The notes under the pieces were generated by a model, which was given only the letters and a program-made list of their open reading frames with translations, was not told the DNA's origin and ran no database searches. Positions 23,209 to 31,700 of a stretch of 64,000 bases of DNA are shown piece by piece. This DNA is from Paenibacillus sp. JQZ6Y-1 (GTDB lineage: Bacteria; Bacillota; Bacilli; Paenibacillales; Paenibacillaceae). The stretch is taken from contig NZ_JBFDUZ010000003.1 in assembly GCF_040719145.1 (NCBI RefSeq), positions 372,001 through 436,000 of the forward strand, written 5' to 3'. Each line of letters begins with the position of its first letter. Position 1 is the first letter of the stretch. The translations under genes were made by a program, and so were the position numbers.

Positions 23209-23939
23209 AAATCAATCACACCTTCCTCAATCATTTTCTCCAACTTATTTGCAAATAAATCATGTACAAGACCAAACATGTAATCTTCAGAAAACTTTGT
23301 AGAACGATAAGAGAGATCATGGTTAAATGCATGTCTATCATTAATATCGACACTAATGCCTAAAACATTTGCTCGCTCATTAAGTTCTGCAAAATTTAAA
23401 AACTGTGTTCCTTCTGGAATTATCCCTTCATAAAATCTTATATTTTTAAACACTAAATTTAAATAATATTTATCTTCCAAAATATAAGTGATTTTACATT
23501 CTAAATCATATGGATCCGCATTTGATTTGTAATTCATGAAACGGTTTTTAATAATATCCAGCGCAGGCACCCCTTCAATCATAGCTTCAACGGAAATACC
23601 GGAAAATAAAGTTCCGACCTCTATATGTGGGTTGATAGCACTTTTCAAAAGATACGAGCGTTCTTGTAAATAATTTAAACACTCAATAGAATTGTTTTGA
23701 AATTGTTCATCATAATTTACCATCACTTGTGCATTTGTAAGAGATATTTCAATAGAGGAATGTCCATTTTTGGAATGTGCTTGTATCCTTGGAATTAAAT
23801 CTGGGGCTTCGTCAGGTAGTGAATTCAATGAAATTTGATTGTAATAATCCTGTAAACGTTCCTCAATGTCAAATGCTCTTTTTCGTATATTATTTACTTT
23901 TGGAAAAAAAGTATTAAAACTGGCTTTTTGAATCAACAT
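23205..23939 (-). CDS. Unknown protein, possibly TIGR04255-like, first gene of cargo operon
   Basis: A 244-residue soluble protein. Length, the pairing of beta-strand-rich segments and the C-terminal FSEDYMFGLVHDLFANKLEKM...GVIDL loosely recall the sporadically distributed TIGR04255 family found in mobile regions, but I cannot confirm it. GGAGG precedes the ATG, and its own promoter is at 23,972-24,000. As a cargo operon placed after the late-operon terminator, a role in host fitness or superinfection immunity is plausible, not shown. Confidence 0.7.
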   Translation of the reverse strand: MLIQKASFNTFFPKVNNIRKRAFDIEERLQDYYNQISLNSLPDEAPDLIPRIQAHSKNGHSSIEISLTNAQVMVNYDEQFQNNSIECLNYLQERSYLLKSAINPHIEVGTLFSGISVEAMIEGVPALDIIKNRFMNYKSNADPYDLECKITYILEDKYYLNLVFKNIRFYEGIIPEGTQFLNFAELNERANVLGISVDINDRHAFNHDLSYRSTKFSEDYMFGLVHDLFANKLEKMIEEGVIDL

Positions 23940-23971
23940 ATAAACTCCTCCGCTAGTTGCATTGTCAAGTT

Positions 23972-24000
23972 ATTATATTCAATAAGTATGATTTTAGCAA
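23972..24000 (-). promoter_or_regulatory. Promoter of the cargo operon
   Basis: TTGCTA (23995-24000) and a perfect TATAAT (23972-23977) separated by 17 bases on the minus strand, 33 bases before the first ATG. Its match to the vegetative consensus suggests expression during lysogeny. Confidence 0.65.
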
Positions 24001-24141
24001 CCAAGCTAAATACATTAATTCCATTTATTGTTTCTTGTTTCATTATCATACAATATCATAAATAATTATTTTAATACTCTATTCATTATTTTTAACCAAA
24101 TTCTTTGTTATTATTTCAAATACTAATAAATATATGTATTT

Positions 24142-24174
24142 AAAAAGCCCCTGTTCATTCTAACAACAGGGGCT
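24142..24174 (-). terminator. Terminator of the prophage late operon
   Basis: A perfect 10-bp stem (AGCCCCTGTT and complement, 24146-24155 with 24165-24174) followed on the minus strand by TTTTTAAA. It separates the lysis genes from the downstream cargo operon. The 24,001-24,141 segment is AT-rich with no gene. Confidence 0.85.
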
Positions 24175-24232
24175 CCACATAATTTTCACTACTCTAAATA
24201 AGAATTTAGATTTTACAATGCTTTTTTATAAT

Positions 24233-24564
24233 CTAGGTATACTTTTTCAATAGCTGCTTGTATTCCTGTACAGAAATTGAGATACCTTTTTGGCCCAACT
24301 GTTTGAGCACGTAATCCAAAGCTTTTTTCATCTTAGCTTCGCCTCCCAACTCCTTAAATGCAGTTTGTGCCAGAGCAAACGCTTCTCCAGCCACCTTGTG
24401 GATCGTTTCTCTCTGCGCCGCGGTTGTACGAGCTTCCAACGAGTCATTCACCTTCGCCAGTACCGTTTTAAGCCCGTTAATAATCATGGTAGCTAATATA
24501 TACCTATAATCGCTGTTACGACGACGCTAATGTATGGTTGTGCCGCTTGTGCAATACTCTCCAT
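24233..24564 (-). pseudogene. LLH-family holin split by a frameshift
   Basis: The 5' piece (24564 to 24493) encodes MESIAQAAQPYISVVVTAII and stops; the 3' piece continues in another frame with INGLKTVLAKVNDSLEART...ISISVQEYKQLLKKYT, the coiled C-terminal half of an LLH holin. Removing one TA from the TATATA at 24496-24501 would join them as ...TAIIGILATMIINGLK. The joined protein would have the single N-terminal membrane helix usual for LLH holins. An intact LLH-like holin is present at 26,412-26,849. Confidence 0.75.
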
Positions 24565-24569
24565 TTCAA

Positions 24570-25185
24570 TCATCCCTTCTTGATCTTGAGTTTTTTGTTT
24601 TCGTTATCCCATACCAGTACGCCACCAAACGCTTTAACAAGCGGACGCACCTGCACATACGCTTTACCATCAATCAGCTCCGTATCTTGCAACTGGCGTC
24701 CATTGATAATCGCTGCCTTGCTAGAGTTATCAAAGCCGACTGTAAACCAGAACACATCCGCCAGCGCGGTTACAGCTACATAGGTAATGTCTCCGATGAG
24801 ATAACCGGTGCCAGCCGTAGTTTCGTATACAACGCGAATCTGCTTTTGTTCAGGAGTAGTTTCCGGTTTAGCAACCGCCTGCTTGCCGTATTTGGATCGT
24901 AGCTCGGTTTCTGTGCCGTTGTATTCGTTTAAATCAACAGGGCCACCGATACCGGAGACGCGCTGCTTACCATTCGGTAGTGTACCGCCTTCGCCGTCCA
25001 CTCCGCCGTGATACTGCCAGAACTCCCAACTATGCCAGCCCTGCGCGTCCTCTGGCACTCTATTGGCCTGTAGCGGGCAATCCATAGGGGATAGCTGCTC
25101 AAACCACTGAAATTGCTGACGAATGCCGGGTACGTGTACAAAATGGGCGTTTACCAGTCAGCCGCTGCTTACTGGATAATCTCCA
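24570..25185 (-). pseudogene. GH25 endolysin remnant with frameshifts
   Basis: Three frames together encode the C-terminal half of a GH25 lysozyme: RLTGKRP, then LYTYPAFVSNFSGLSSYPLWIARY, then ANRVPEDAQGWHSWEFWQYHGG and VDLNEYNG, followed by a copper-amine-oxidase-N-like domain (LVKAFGGVLVWDNENKKLKI). At least two frameshifts, one probably a lost T in a T-run near 25,140, break it, and the N-terminal catalytic half with DVSHYQ and DxE is missing. The open frame 24570-25085 is only its tail. Confidence 0.8.
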
Positions 25186-25186
25186 T

Positions 25187-25209
25187 CTGCCAAACGGCAG
25201 CCTTTTTTT
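25187..25209 (+). terminator. Weak plus-strand terminator
   Basis: CTGCC-AAAC-GGCAG (25187-25200) followed by CCTTTTTTT. Short stem, so low confidence; it marks the end of recognisable GH25 homology. Confidence 0.4.
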
Positions 25210-25315
25210 GTCGTAATTTAATTACTAAAAATATAGACAAACCCACGTTCTCTTACTGTATCGCTGTTCATAAGGTATTATATGGATAATAATGCAGATA
25301 TGGGGGGGTGAAGCT

Positions 25316-25570
25316 ATGGCTTCATTTTGGGTTTATCTTTTTTTGTTCGTTGCGGTTGTTATGGGAGCAAAAAAAATCGTAAGCAAAACTACTGTTTTCA
25401 ATAATGTAGTGGCTTATATAAATCAAAAAAAGGAAGAATATCGTCATAATTACCTTGCTAAATTCTTAGGTATCGCACTAGCTTTATCATGGGGATTGGC
25501 TTGTTTATGGATAACTGTGGTTCTAGCAACATATTTCCCTTTAACATATTTAGATCAGTTTGTTAATTAA
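25316..25570 (+). CDS. Small two-helix membrane protein, plus-strand cargo
   Basis: An 84-residue protein (MASFWVYLFLFVAVVMGAKKI, then a basic loop with YINQKKEEYRHNY, then LGIALALSWGLACLWITVVL). GGGGGTGAAG lies before the ATG at 25316. It runs against the surrounding late genes and has its own terminator, the layout of a lysogeny-expressed cargo gene. Membrane location would suit superinfection exclusion, which is only inference. Confidence 0.65.
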   Translation: MASFWVYLFLFVAVVMGAKKIVSKTTVFNNVVAYINQKKEEYRHNYLAKFLGIALALSWGLACLWITVVLATYFPLTYLDQFVN

Positions 25571-25608
25571 AAAAGACTCCTAGCCGCGATGGCCGGGAGT
25601 CTTTTTTT
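25571..25608 (+). terminator. Terminator of the plus-strand membrane gene
   Basis: AAAAGACTCC (25571-25580) pairs with GGAGTCTTTT and is followed by a T-run, with an inner GCC/GGC pair; positioned directly after the stop codon. Confidence 0.85.
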
Positions 25609-25684
25609 CTAAACTAATCATTGACAAATACTCTTCGCAACTATCTCACTAAAAAATTAGTTATTTTGCAACCAATATTACAAA

Positions 25685-26008
25685 TTATGGTTTATTGGGC
25701 TTGGTTGTAATGCACAACATGATAAGCGCATAGACGATGTATATTAACGATACGATGTACAACGAGCGTCTGACTTTGCTGACCAAGAATACTGGATCGG
25801 CATATCCCATGACTTCAAGTATACGTCCGAAACTCAACGTAGCTAGCATAATAAGTAATGCTAGTATCAGTTGAATAACACCGCGCAAAAATACGTTGTC
25901 TGTTTTATTAACACCAATCAGATATTTTAAGTTGTATTTTGCATACGTTGCAGCAAAAATGATCCCCATAAAGACCAAGAACAGTGTCAGCATATCTTCA
26001 ACGCTCAT
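25685..26008 (-). CDS. Prophage membrane protein, lysis region
   Basis: A 107-residue protein with about three membrane segments (LTLFLVFMGIIFAATYA, GVIQLILALLIMLATLSFG, SLYIVSLIYIVYALIMLCI). The start at 26008 follows GGGGGCG and overlaps the preceding gene by 11 bases. Last gene of the intact lysis-region operon; could be an extra holin or pinholin-like protein. Family unknown. Confidence 0.7.
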   Translation of the reverse strand: MSVEDMLTLFLVFMGIIFAATYAKYNLKYLIGVNKTDNVFLRGVIQLILALLIMLATLSFGRILEVMGYADPVFLVSKVRRSLYIVSLIYIVYALIMLCITTKPNKP

Positions 26009-26180
26009 ATGGATTCGCCCCCTTTTTACCGAGTCCGTGCGACTTTGGGTCAAGCATGATTCGTTCCTCATTTCTTCTGATTTGTTTTGCTACATCTACA
26101 TATTTTCGTGTTTCTGCTTCCAACCTTTCGATGCCACTCTGTCCTTTACGCTTATTCATGATTTTTTTGAGGAAGTTCAT
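25998..26180 (-). CDS. Small charged prophage protein
   Basis: A 60-residue, very basic and acidic soluble protein (MNFLKKIMNKRKG...RLEAETRKYVDVAKQIRRNEERIM) overlapping its upstream neighbour by 4 bases. Resembles small XkdX/holin-partner-like proteins in size only. Unknown function. Confidence 0.65.
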   Translation of the reverse strand: MNFLKKIMNKRKGQSGIERLEAETRKYVDVAKQIRRNEERIMLDPKSHGLGKKGANPYER

Positions 26181-26407
26181 TTGGCTTCCTCCTTGTCAGG
26201 AACTGCACTTATCTTAGGGAGCATAACCTGTTCCCATAGTTTATTTTTTTCCTCTTGCACCATATCAGCAGCCTTGTCAGCTCTAGCTTGTAACCTTTCA
26301 TTTCGTCTGTACTGAGCAAAATTCAGCAAAGCGGATAGCACAGCGAAAATAACCCATGCTCCACCTTCTTTAAATATAGAAACGAGTTGGGCGAACATTT
26401 CTACCAT
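26177..26407 (-). CDS. Small prophage membrane protein, holin-partner-like
   Basis: A 76-residue protein with one membrane segment (GGAWVIFAVLSALLNFAQ) followed by a charged coiled-coil (RRNERLQARADKAADMVQEEKNKLWEQ). Topology resembles spanin or holin accessory proteins. Starts five bases after the LLH holin gene. Confidence 0.65.
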   Translation of the reverse strand: MVEMFAQLVSIFKEGGAWVIFAVLSALLNFAQYRRNERLQARADKAADMVQEEKNKLWEQVMLPKISAVPDKEEAK

Positions 26408-26411
26408 GACA

Positions 26412-26849
26412 TCATCCCTTTTCGAGTACTTCGTGAATCACTTCCCGCGCGGCTGCTCGCATCTCTTCCGGTACAGCTTCCAACTTGGTATTGATCACGG
26501 CAGTGCTTCCAGCTGCTTTGTGTGAGCCTTCCCACTTCTGCCAAGCAAGCTGCACCGCATACTTGATCTGTTCAGCGCTGATGTTCACCTTCCATGATTT
26601 GAGTAGGTTGGATGCTACCTCAAACGCTTTCTGTGCCTTCTCCGAGCCGTCTTTGTCTTCGCTAGACAGATACGTCTTACCAAACATTTCACCTGCTGCA
26701 TAGCCGATCTCAGCAGCCTTCGCAAGCAGTGCATACTTCTTGTTCTTACGCGCCCAGTCGAGTAGTTCGAATGCACCCCAAATAATCAGTGCAGCGACAA
26801 CCAGTGCCAGTAGGAATACGATCCATTCGCCAAATGTGTTAAATTGCAT
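26412..26849 (-). CDS. LLH-type phage holin
   Basis: A 145-residue protein with one N-terminal membrane helix (WIVFLLALVVAALIIWGAFEL) and a helical tail (KYALLAKAAEIGYAAGEMFG, then VNISAEQIKYAVQLAWQKWE) characteristic of LLH holins, which time release of the endolysin. The start ATG at 26849 shares one base with the endolysin stop (TGATG), giving tight coupling. This is the intact counterpart of the frameshifted LLH gene at 24,233-24,564. Confidence 0.75.
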   Translation of the reverse strand: MQFNTFGEWIVFLLALVVAALIIWGAFELLDWARKNKKYALLAKAAEIGYAAGEMFGKTYLSSEDKDGSEKAQKAFEVASNLLKSWKVNISAEQIKYAVQLAWQKWEGSHKAAGSTAVINTKLEAVPEEMRAAAREVIHEVLEKG

Positions 26850-27694
26850 CACTTCATCCCCGTTCTTCTATTTACTTTGTCATATTCGATCTGTTTTCCA
26901 TAAGATGTAGCAATGGGACGTAGTTGGATGTATACACGACCATCAATATTGCGGAAATCAGATAATTCTTTGTTATTTAGATAAGCAATCTTTTTGTCAT
27001 TATCCCAAGCAAATGGCGCGTTGATAAACTGAGCAACTGTTTTAAGTGGAGCATAAATAATAGATCCGTTTTGGAAAGCAATATCTTTCTTCTCTCCTGA
27101 AATGTAGAAGTCATATTTGATTGATTCAACTTCTTCGGGCGGACTAACAATCGCTTTTGTTTGATACACAGCGTTCATTTTATCAATGGCTTGCGTGACC
27201 TGTAATTTTGAAGGTCTCTTACCAGCTCGATAATCAGCAGTGGACAATCCGAATACCATTTGCAAATGCGGAAGGTCTACAAAAGAGCGCCAATCCCCAC
27301 CCCATTCAAGCCCCAGTTTCTTAGCTTCGATAACTACTTCTGACCAGTCTGGAAGACTGTCTTTGTCATCGTCACGTAGCGTATCCCATTTCACAGTTCG
27401 CCCATCTTGCATCAAAAGAGCAAAGTCAAATGCATACCCAAAATTATGATTGCTGTACCCGCCGCGCGCATTGGTTACAACTAGAGACCGGTTGATCACT
27501 TTACCAGTAGAATCACGACCCTTGGCATATAGACTGTTCTGATACTCAATGGTTCTCAGTGCTTCGGTAATGATGATATATACCCCACGTTTGTAAGCCA
27601 TTTCGACAAGATAATTCGCTGCTGTTTTAAGCGGTTCAGACAACGTGTTTATTTTAGCTGCCGACTTGATTTTTACCTCTTCCAGAGAAAGCAT
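26849..27694 (-). CDS. M15 peptidase endolysin
   Basis: A 281-residue endolysin. Residues about 10-160 form an M15C L-Ala-D-Glu/D-Ala-D-Ala type peptidase with zinc ligands in SNHNFGYAFDF (His, Asp) and DLPHLQM (His), plus the LEWGGDW motif. A linker leads to a copper-amine-oxidase-N-like domain (IYAPLKTVAQFINAPFAWDN) shared with the GH25 enzymes of this window. AAGGAG precedes the ATG. It would cut peptidoglycan stem peptides after holin opening. Confidence 0.9.
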   Translation of the reverse strand: MLSLEEVKIKSAAKINTLSEPLKTAANYLVEMAYKRGVYIIITEALRTIEYQNSLYAKGRDSTGKVINRSLVVTNARGGYSNHNFGYAFDFALLMQDGRTVKWDTLRDDDKDSLPDWSEVVIEAKKLGLEWGGDWRSFVDLPHLQMVFGLSTADYRAGKRPSKLQVTQAIDKMNAVYQTKAIVSPPEEVESIKYDFYISGEKKDIAFQNGSIIYAPLKTVAQFINAPFAWDNDKKIAYLNNKELSDFRNIDGRVYIQLRPIATSYGKQIEYDKVNRRTGMK

Positions 27695-27698
27695 ATCC

Positions 27699-28007
27699 TC
27701 ACTCCTTTTTTCTAATGTTGCTATATAGAAAAGATGCCATCATCAAGGCTGCGATACTTATGCAACCACTGACAACAGCACCTTTGAATTGGTTATACTT
27801 TCGTGTAGCGCGCCCGTCCAAATACGATTGGCTGGCTTTTAATTCTTCGTCAAACCCACCTGCTACCATGACGGCGTTATTCTCTGCTTTGACCTGGACG
27901 TATGTGTCCTGGACGTCCGCCCAGTCCAGCCATTTGACGAAACACGTCAGCACCCACAATATCAACATTATATTGATCAGAATCCTGAGCTTGCCTTTGA
28001 TTTTCAA
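27699..28007 (-). CDS. Small prophage membrane protein overlapping the BhlA-like gene
   Basis: A 102-residue protein with two membrane segments (RILINIMLILWVLTCFVKW and GAVVSGCISIAALMMASFLYS). I place the start at a TTG (28007) 7 bases after GGAGG. Its first 131 bases overlap the end of the BhlA-like gene in another frame. Unknown function; topology with both ends anchored suits a lysis accessory protein. Confidence 0.6.
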   Translation of the reverse strand: MKIKGKLRILINIMLILWVLTCFVKWLDWADVQDTYVQVKAENNAVMVAGGFDEELKASQSYLDGRATRKYNQFKGAVVSGCISIAALMMASFLYSNIRKKE

Positions 28008-28353
28008 TGATATTCCTCCGCTCAATAGCCAGTTTTATGTCATACAAGCCCCCCGTTATGATATCATTTTGTTTTTCGATTATGGCTTGTAGACGATCTT
28101 CTCGAGCTTGTGATTCACGGTCGCGCTTCATCATTTCCTCGTTCTGCTCGTCGTCCCTTCGTTTCATTTCGTTGACAAGATATTCCTCGCGCGCTTTGAA
28201 CTCTTCCTTGAAGTCAGCTAGCTGCTGCTGCGTCTGAACCTTACTGTCTTCTTCTTTCTTCTGCATGTGCCGCCACAGCACACCAGCGACTGCAAACAAC
28301 ATTGCGGCGTAGGGGCCTTGCGTAACGATTCCGTTCACTATTACTTGTTCCAT
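27877..28353 (-). CDS. BhlA/UviB-type holin-like protein, long form
   Basis: A 158-residue protein. The N-terminus (IVTQGPYAAMLFAVAGVLWRHM followed by a charged coiled-coil) matches BhlA/UviB holin-like proteins, which are usually 70-90 residues. Here the coiled-coil continues (KEEFKAREEYLVNEMKRRD) and the last ~45 residues overlap the next gene out of frame. Either an extended form or a lost stop. Confidence 0.7.
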   Translation of the reverse strand: MEQVIVNGIVTQGPYAAMLFAVAGVLWRHMQKKEEDSKVQTQQQLADFKEEFKAREEYLVNEMKRRDDEQNEEMMKRDRESQAREDRLQAIIEKQNDIITGGLYDIKLAIERRNIIENQRQAQDSDQYNVDIVGADVFRQMAGLGGRPGHIRPGQSRE

Positions 28354-28364
28354 AGCCCGCCCCC

Positions 28365-28390
28365 AAAAGAAAAAGCCCCAAAAGGGGCTT
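28365..28390 (-). terminator. Terminator before the lysis operon
   Basis: AAGCCCC (28373-28379) pairs with GGGGCTT (28384-28390), followed on the minus strand by TTTTTTCTTTT. Separates the virion module from the lysis genes. Confidence 0.7.
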
Positions 28391-28740
28391 TACCAAAATT
28401 GATACCATTTTTTATTTTTATTTCTACGATCCCTTTCTACATGTGCAGCCCATGCACCTAAATGAGCAAGTTCTTCATCCTCTACCTGTTCTTTATTACT
28501 CTTCCATATCAAAAACTGATTATATGCAAAGAAAGAGATTAAACTAATGACCATATAAGCATTAGACCATGTCCCTGAATTATTTACTCCGTTTTTATCA
28601 AGTAGATCCTGTACGTAGAATCCACTAAATCCTGAGTAAAAGAGCATACATATAAAAACTGTCATACTAAATCCTCTTCTAATCAACATAATACACATGA
28701 TATAGCCGAGCAAAAAAGAAACTAATGCCCACATCCCCAT
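28390..28740 (-). CDS. Prophage membrane protein, unknown
   Basis: A 116-residue protein with three or four hydrophobic segments (ALVSFLLGYIMCIMLI, FSMTVFICMLFYSGFSGFY, YMVISLISFFAYNQFLIW) and a charged tail. AGGCGG precedes the ATG. AT-rich relative to the virion genes. Unknown function. Confidence 0.7.
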   Translation of the reverse strand: MGMWALVSFLLGYIMCIMLIRRGFSMTVFICMLFYSGFSGFYVQDLLDKNGVNNSGTWSNAYMVISLISFFAYNQFLIWKSNKEQVEDEELAHLGAWAAHVERDRRNKNKKWYQFW

Positions 28741-28778
28741 TCAAATTCCGCCTTTTTCATTGAATCATAACATGGCAA

Positions 28779-31700
28779 TTATTTATATGGAATATTTTTC
28801 TCTTTTGCGTATTCATTACCTTTTTCGGCAACCTCATTAATTTGCTGTTGGAAATCACGAAGCTTCTGTCGCTTATCTTCAGGCTTAATAGTGGTGTTTC
28901 CTTCAACTTCTCGCATCTTCTTACGAATTTTTGACATATCGTCACTTAAACGGTCTAACTTTTTACGCGCGCTATTACTATACCAATCAGGAAGAGGTTT
29001 AAATTCCTTATCAATATTGGCTTGATCTAACTGATCTTTATAGCGGTAAAAGTCTGTGCTTAAATCAGATGAAAATACAGAATCTGTTGTTACGGTTTGG
29101 TTGAATGAATTCCCAATTGATTCAAATATATTTTTACCTGAATTAGCTGGCGAAAGAGCAGGTAAGCCAATTTGTCCAACAAAACCCGTATATTGACGAA
29201 TTAAATAATCAATTTTTTTAGGTGATGAATTTGTTTGCTCTCCAATCCATTTTCCCAATGAAGAAGTTCTAGCATCCGACTGAAATTCAGGCGATAGCCT
29301 TTCTAAATACGCTGGCACAATAGGGCGATCAGCAAAGTCTTTATTTGCATTTATATTAGCAAGCGGACCAGCAATAGTATCTCCTATTACACCAGTAAAC
29401 AATTTGTCGGTAATATCACCCTTTCTAAAAAAGCCACTTACTCCAGGAGGTAGAAAATTTGTTCTCAGTTGCTCTGCAAAATCTCTAAATCCTTCTGGAT
29501 CATCTTCGCGGAACTTTCTTAGAAGTCGTTCTGGGATATCCGAAAAGATAGTACCAAGCTCTTGTGGCTTAGCCACCTTCCAAAATGTCCCATCAGGCTT
29601 AGGGATTAAGAAGAAGTTATCCTTGATACGATCACTTAATTTTTGATAGTTTGGATCATTATGATTGACTGCATACAATACAAACGTTGGTAAAGTGATT
29701 GCTAAAAAAGTTTTTGTTAAAGCTGCTGTTGGGTTATCTCTGAAAGTACGTGCAGATTTATCTAGTCCTTGTATAGCTGCATTCCAATAAGGGAATACTT
29801 TATCGAGTTCTTTAGATAATACACCACGTCTTTTAAAATTTACGGTTATCTCATTCGCATCAAAGATAGCTTGCTGCCAAGAGTTTCCTAATTTTTGCGA
29901 ACGTTTAAACTCTGATAAACGTGGTACTGCTTCTACAATGTTTAATGCATCTTCATACGATCTAAAGGCTATTCCAGGTAAGTCTTTAATTGTTTTTGGT
30001 AAAACAGCACTTTTGCTTCTTGCTAGCATATTTCTATTATCAGCGAGTGACGAAGAGTGACCACCACCTAAACGTTCATAATGCTTGAAACCCTCTGTTT
30101 GTCTTGCAATATCATATGCAGCAGTAAATAAATCTACGGCAAATGATATTGGATTATTAGTGGTTTTCGATTGTACATAGGCTTGCGGTATATCTCTTAC
30201 TAAGCTTCTGCCTATTGCAAAGAATGGATTGCGTCCAGTTGTAAAAGACTTTAAAAAATTAGTAACTCTACCTGCAACTCTAAGCAAAAATGTAGAAGAT
30301 TCTGGACCAATAGCCAACATTGCATTCAGTAAATCAGGATCATTGAATTTCACATAAGTCGGTTCACCATTAATCATTGCACGCACAATATTATCCTTAT
30401 CCAATTTTGTTCGCTTGAACGTTGAACTCTGTTCATACTTTTGAAAGTCAGTTGTAGCTTCTTGGATCAAATCAGCTACTGCATCCTCCGATTCTGGATT
30501 CGTCAATTCTTTTTGAACGTCTAGCTTGCGCGCTGCTTTGGTGTCATCCACAATTTCAGCGAAATCTTTGAAATCATCTGCATCTTGCTCAATCACATCA
30601 ACAAAATTCTGCATAACCTTATTACGGTTAGCGGCCTTAACAAAAGCATCCGTATTCTCGATCATAGATTCAATTGGAGATATTATTTGGCGCTGCGATC
30701 CACCCTTAGCCAGTTTCTTCACAGGGTTACTTTGATTACCGAATCCATCCTTCGATTTGCTAAAACCACGTCCGCCTTTTTCAAGAGAAGTAAAATAGCG
30801 TTTGTTCGGAACATAATACGGATTAGCTGCGAAATAAGCATCCGCTTGCTTTTGACTAATCATACCCGTATCCACTAGCCAGTGCTGAACTAGATTCTGA
30901 TTGTACTGGTATACATTCTCTGATGCTTCTTTAAACATAGGGAACATGCGCTCATAATCAGCAATGATCTGTGCACCTTTTTCAGGTGTCCATTGGATTT
31001 CATCTGCAAACACTTTTTCTCCGCGATCATGTCGTATAATAGCGTGCTTGTTGATTAGATAGTCTTCAAAAGAAACATAGTCTTTATATGGAACTTCTTT
31101 GATGGCATCTTTCAATGACTGACCAACAACATTACCGTTTTGATCAACAAAGGCATCCGTAGTAATTTGCTTGGCAATCATGTCGCTTCCTCGACTAGTC
31201 AATGCTTGACGGTATGGGTCTTTGTCTGCCGTAATGGTATCGTCAAGAATTTCATTTGCATATTTTGTGAAGTTGTTGACCGGGTTGAGATCATCCACCA
31301 GATTCGTGTACAGCCGTTGTCCAAGCTTGCCCAATTGCCGCGGCTCACGTTTTTGACGGCTCACCAATTGCGATTTCGTAGTCGTACTGAGATTGTCATA
31401 TTTGCCAACGCGTTGGAACGGCTGAATACCGAGACCGTTAATTTCTGCATCGGGCTTGATGATCGGCTCACCCGTTGGCGTGACATCTTCGATTCGGCGC
31501 GGCGGGTTGATTGCCTGTTCCGCTTCACTTGTTACACCACGAGCATTGGCTGCGAGAGTCGGATTGTTCACCGCTTGCTCTGCCGCCTGTGCGCTCGTTG
31601 TAGGCATCAAACCATTTCTAGTGTTACCGCCAATTCGTTCGGGCAATGAACCGCCTGTTACGCCTGTGCGGCTGCTTAACATCGCTTGCCCAGTGACAGA

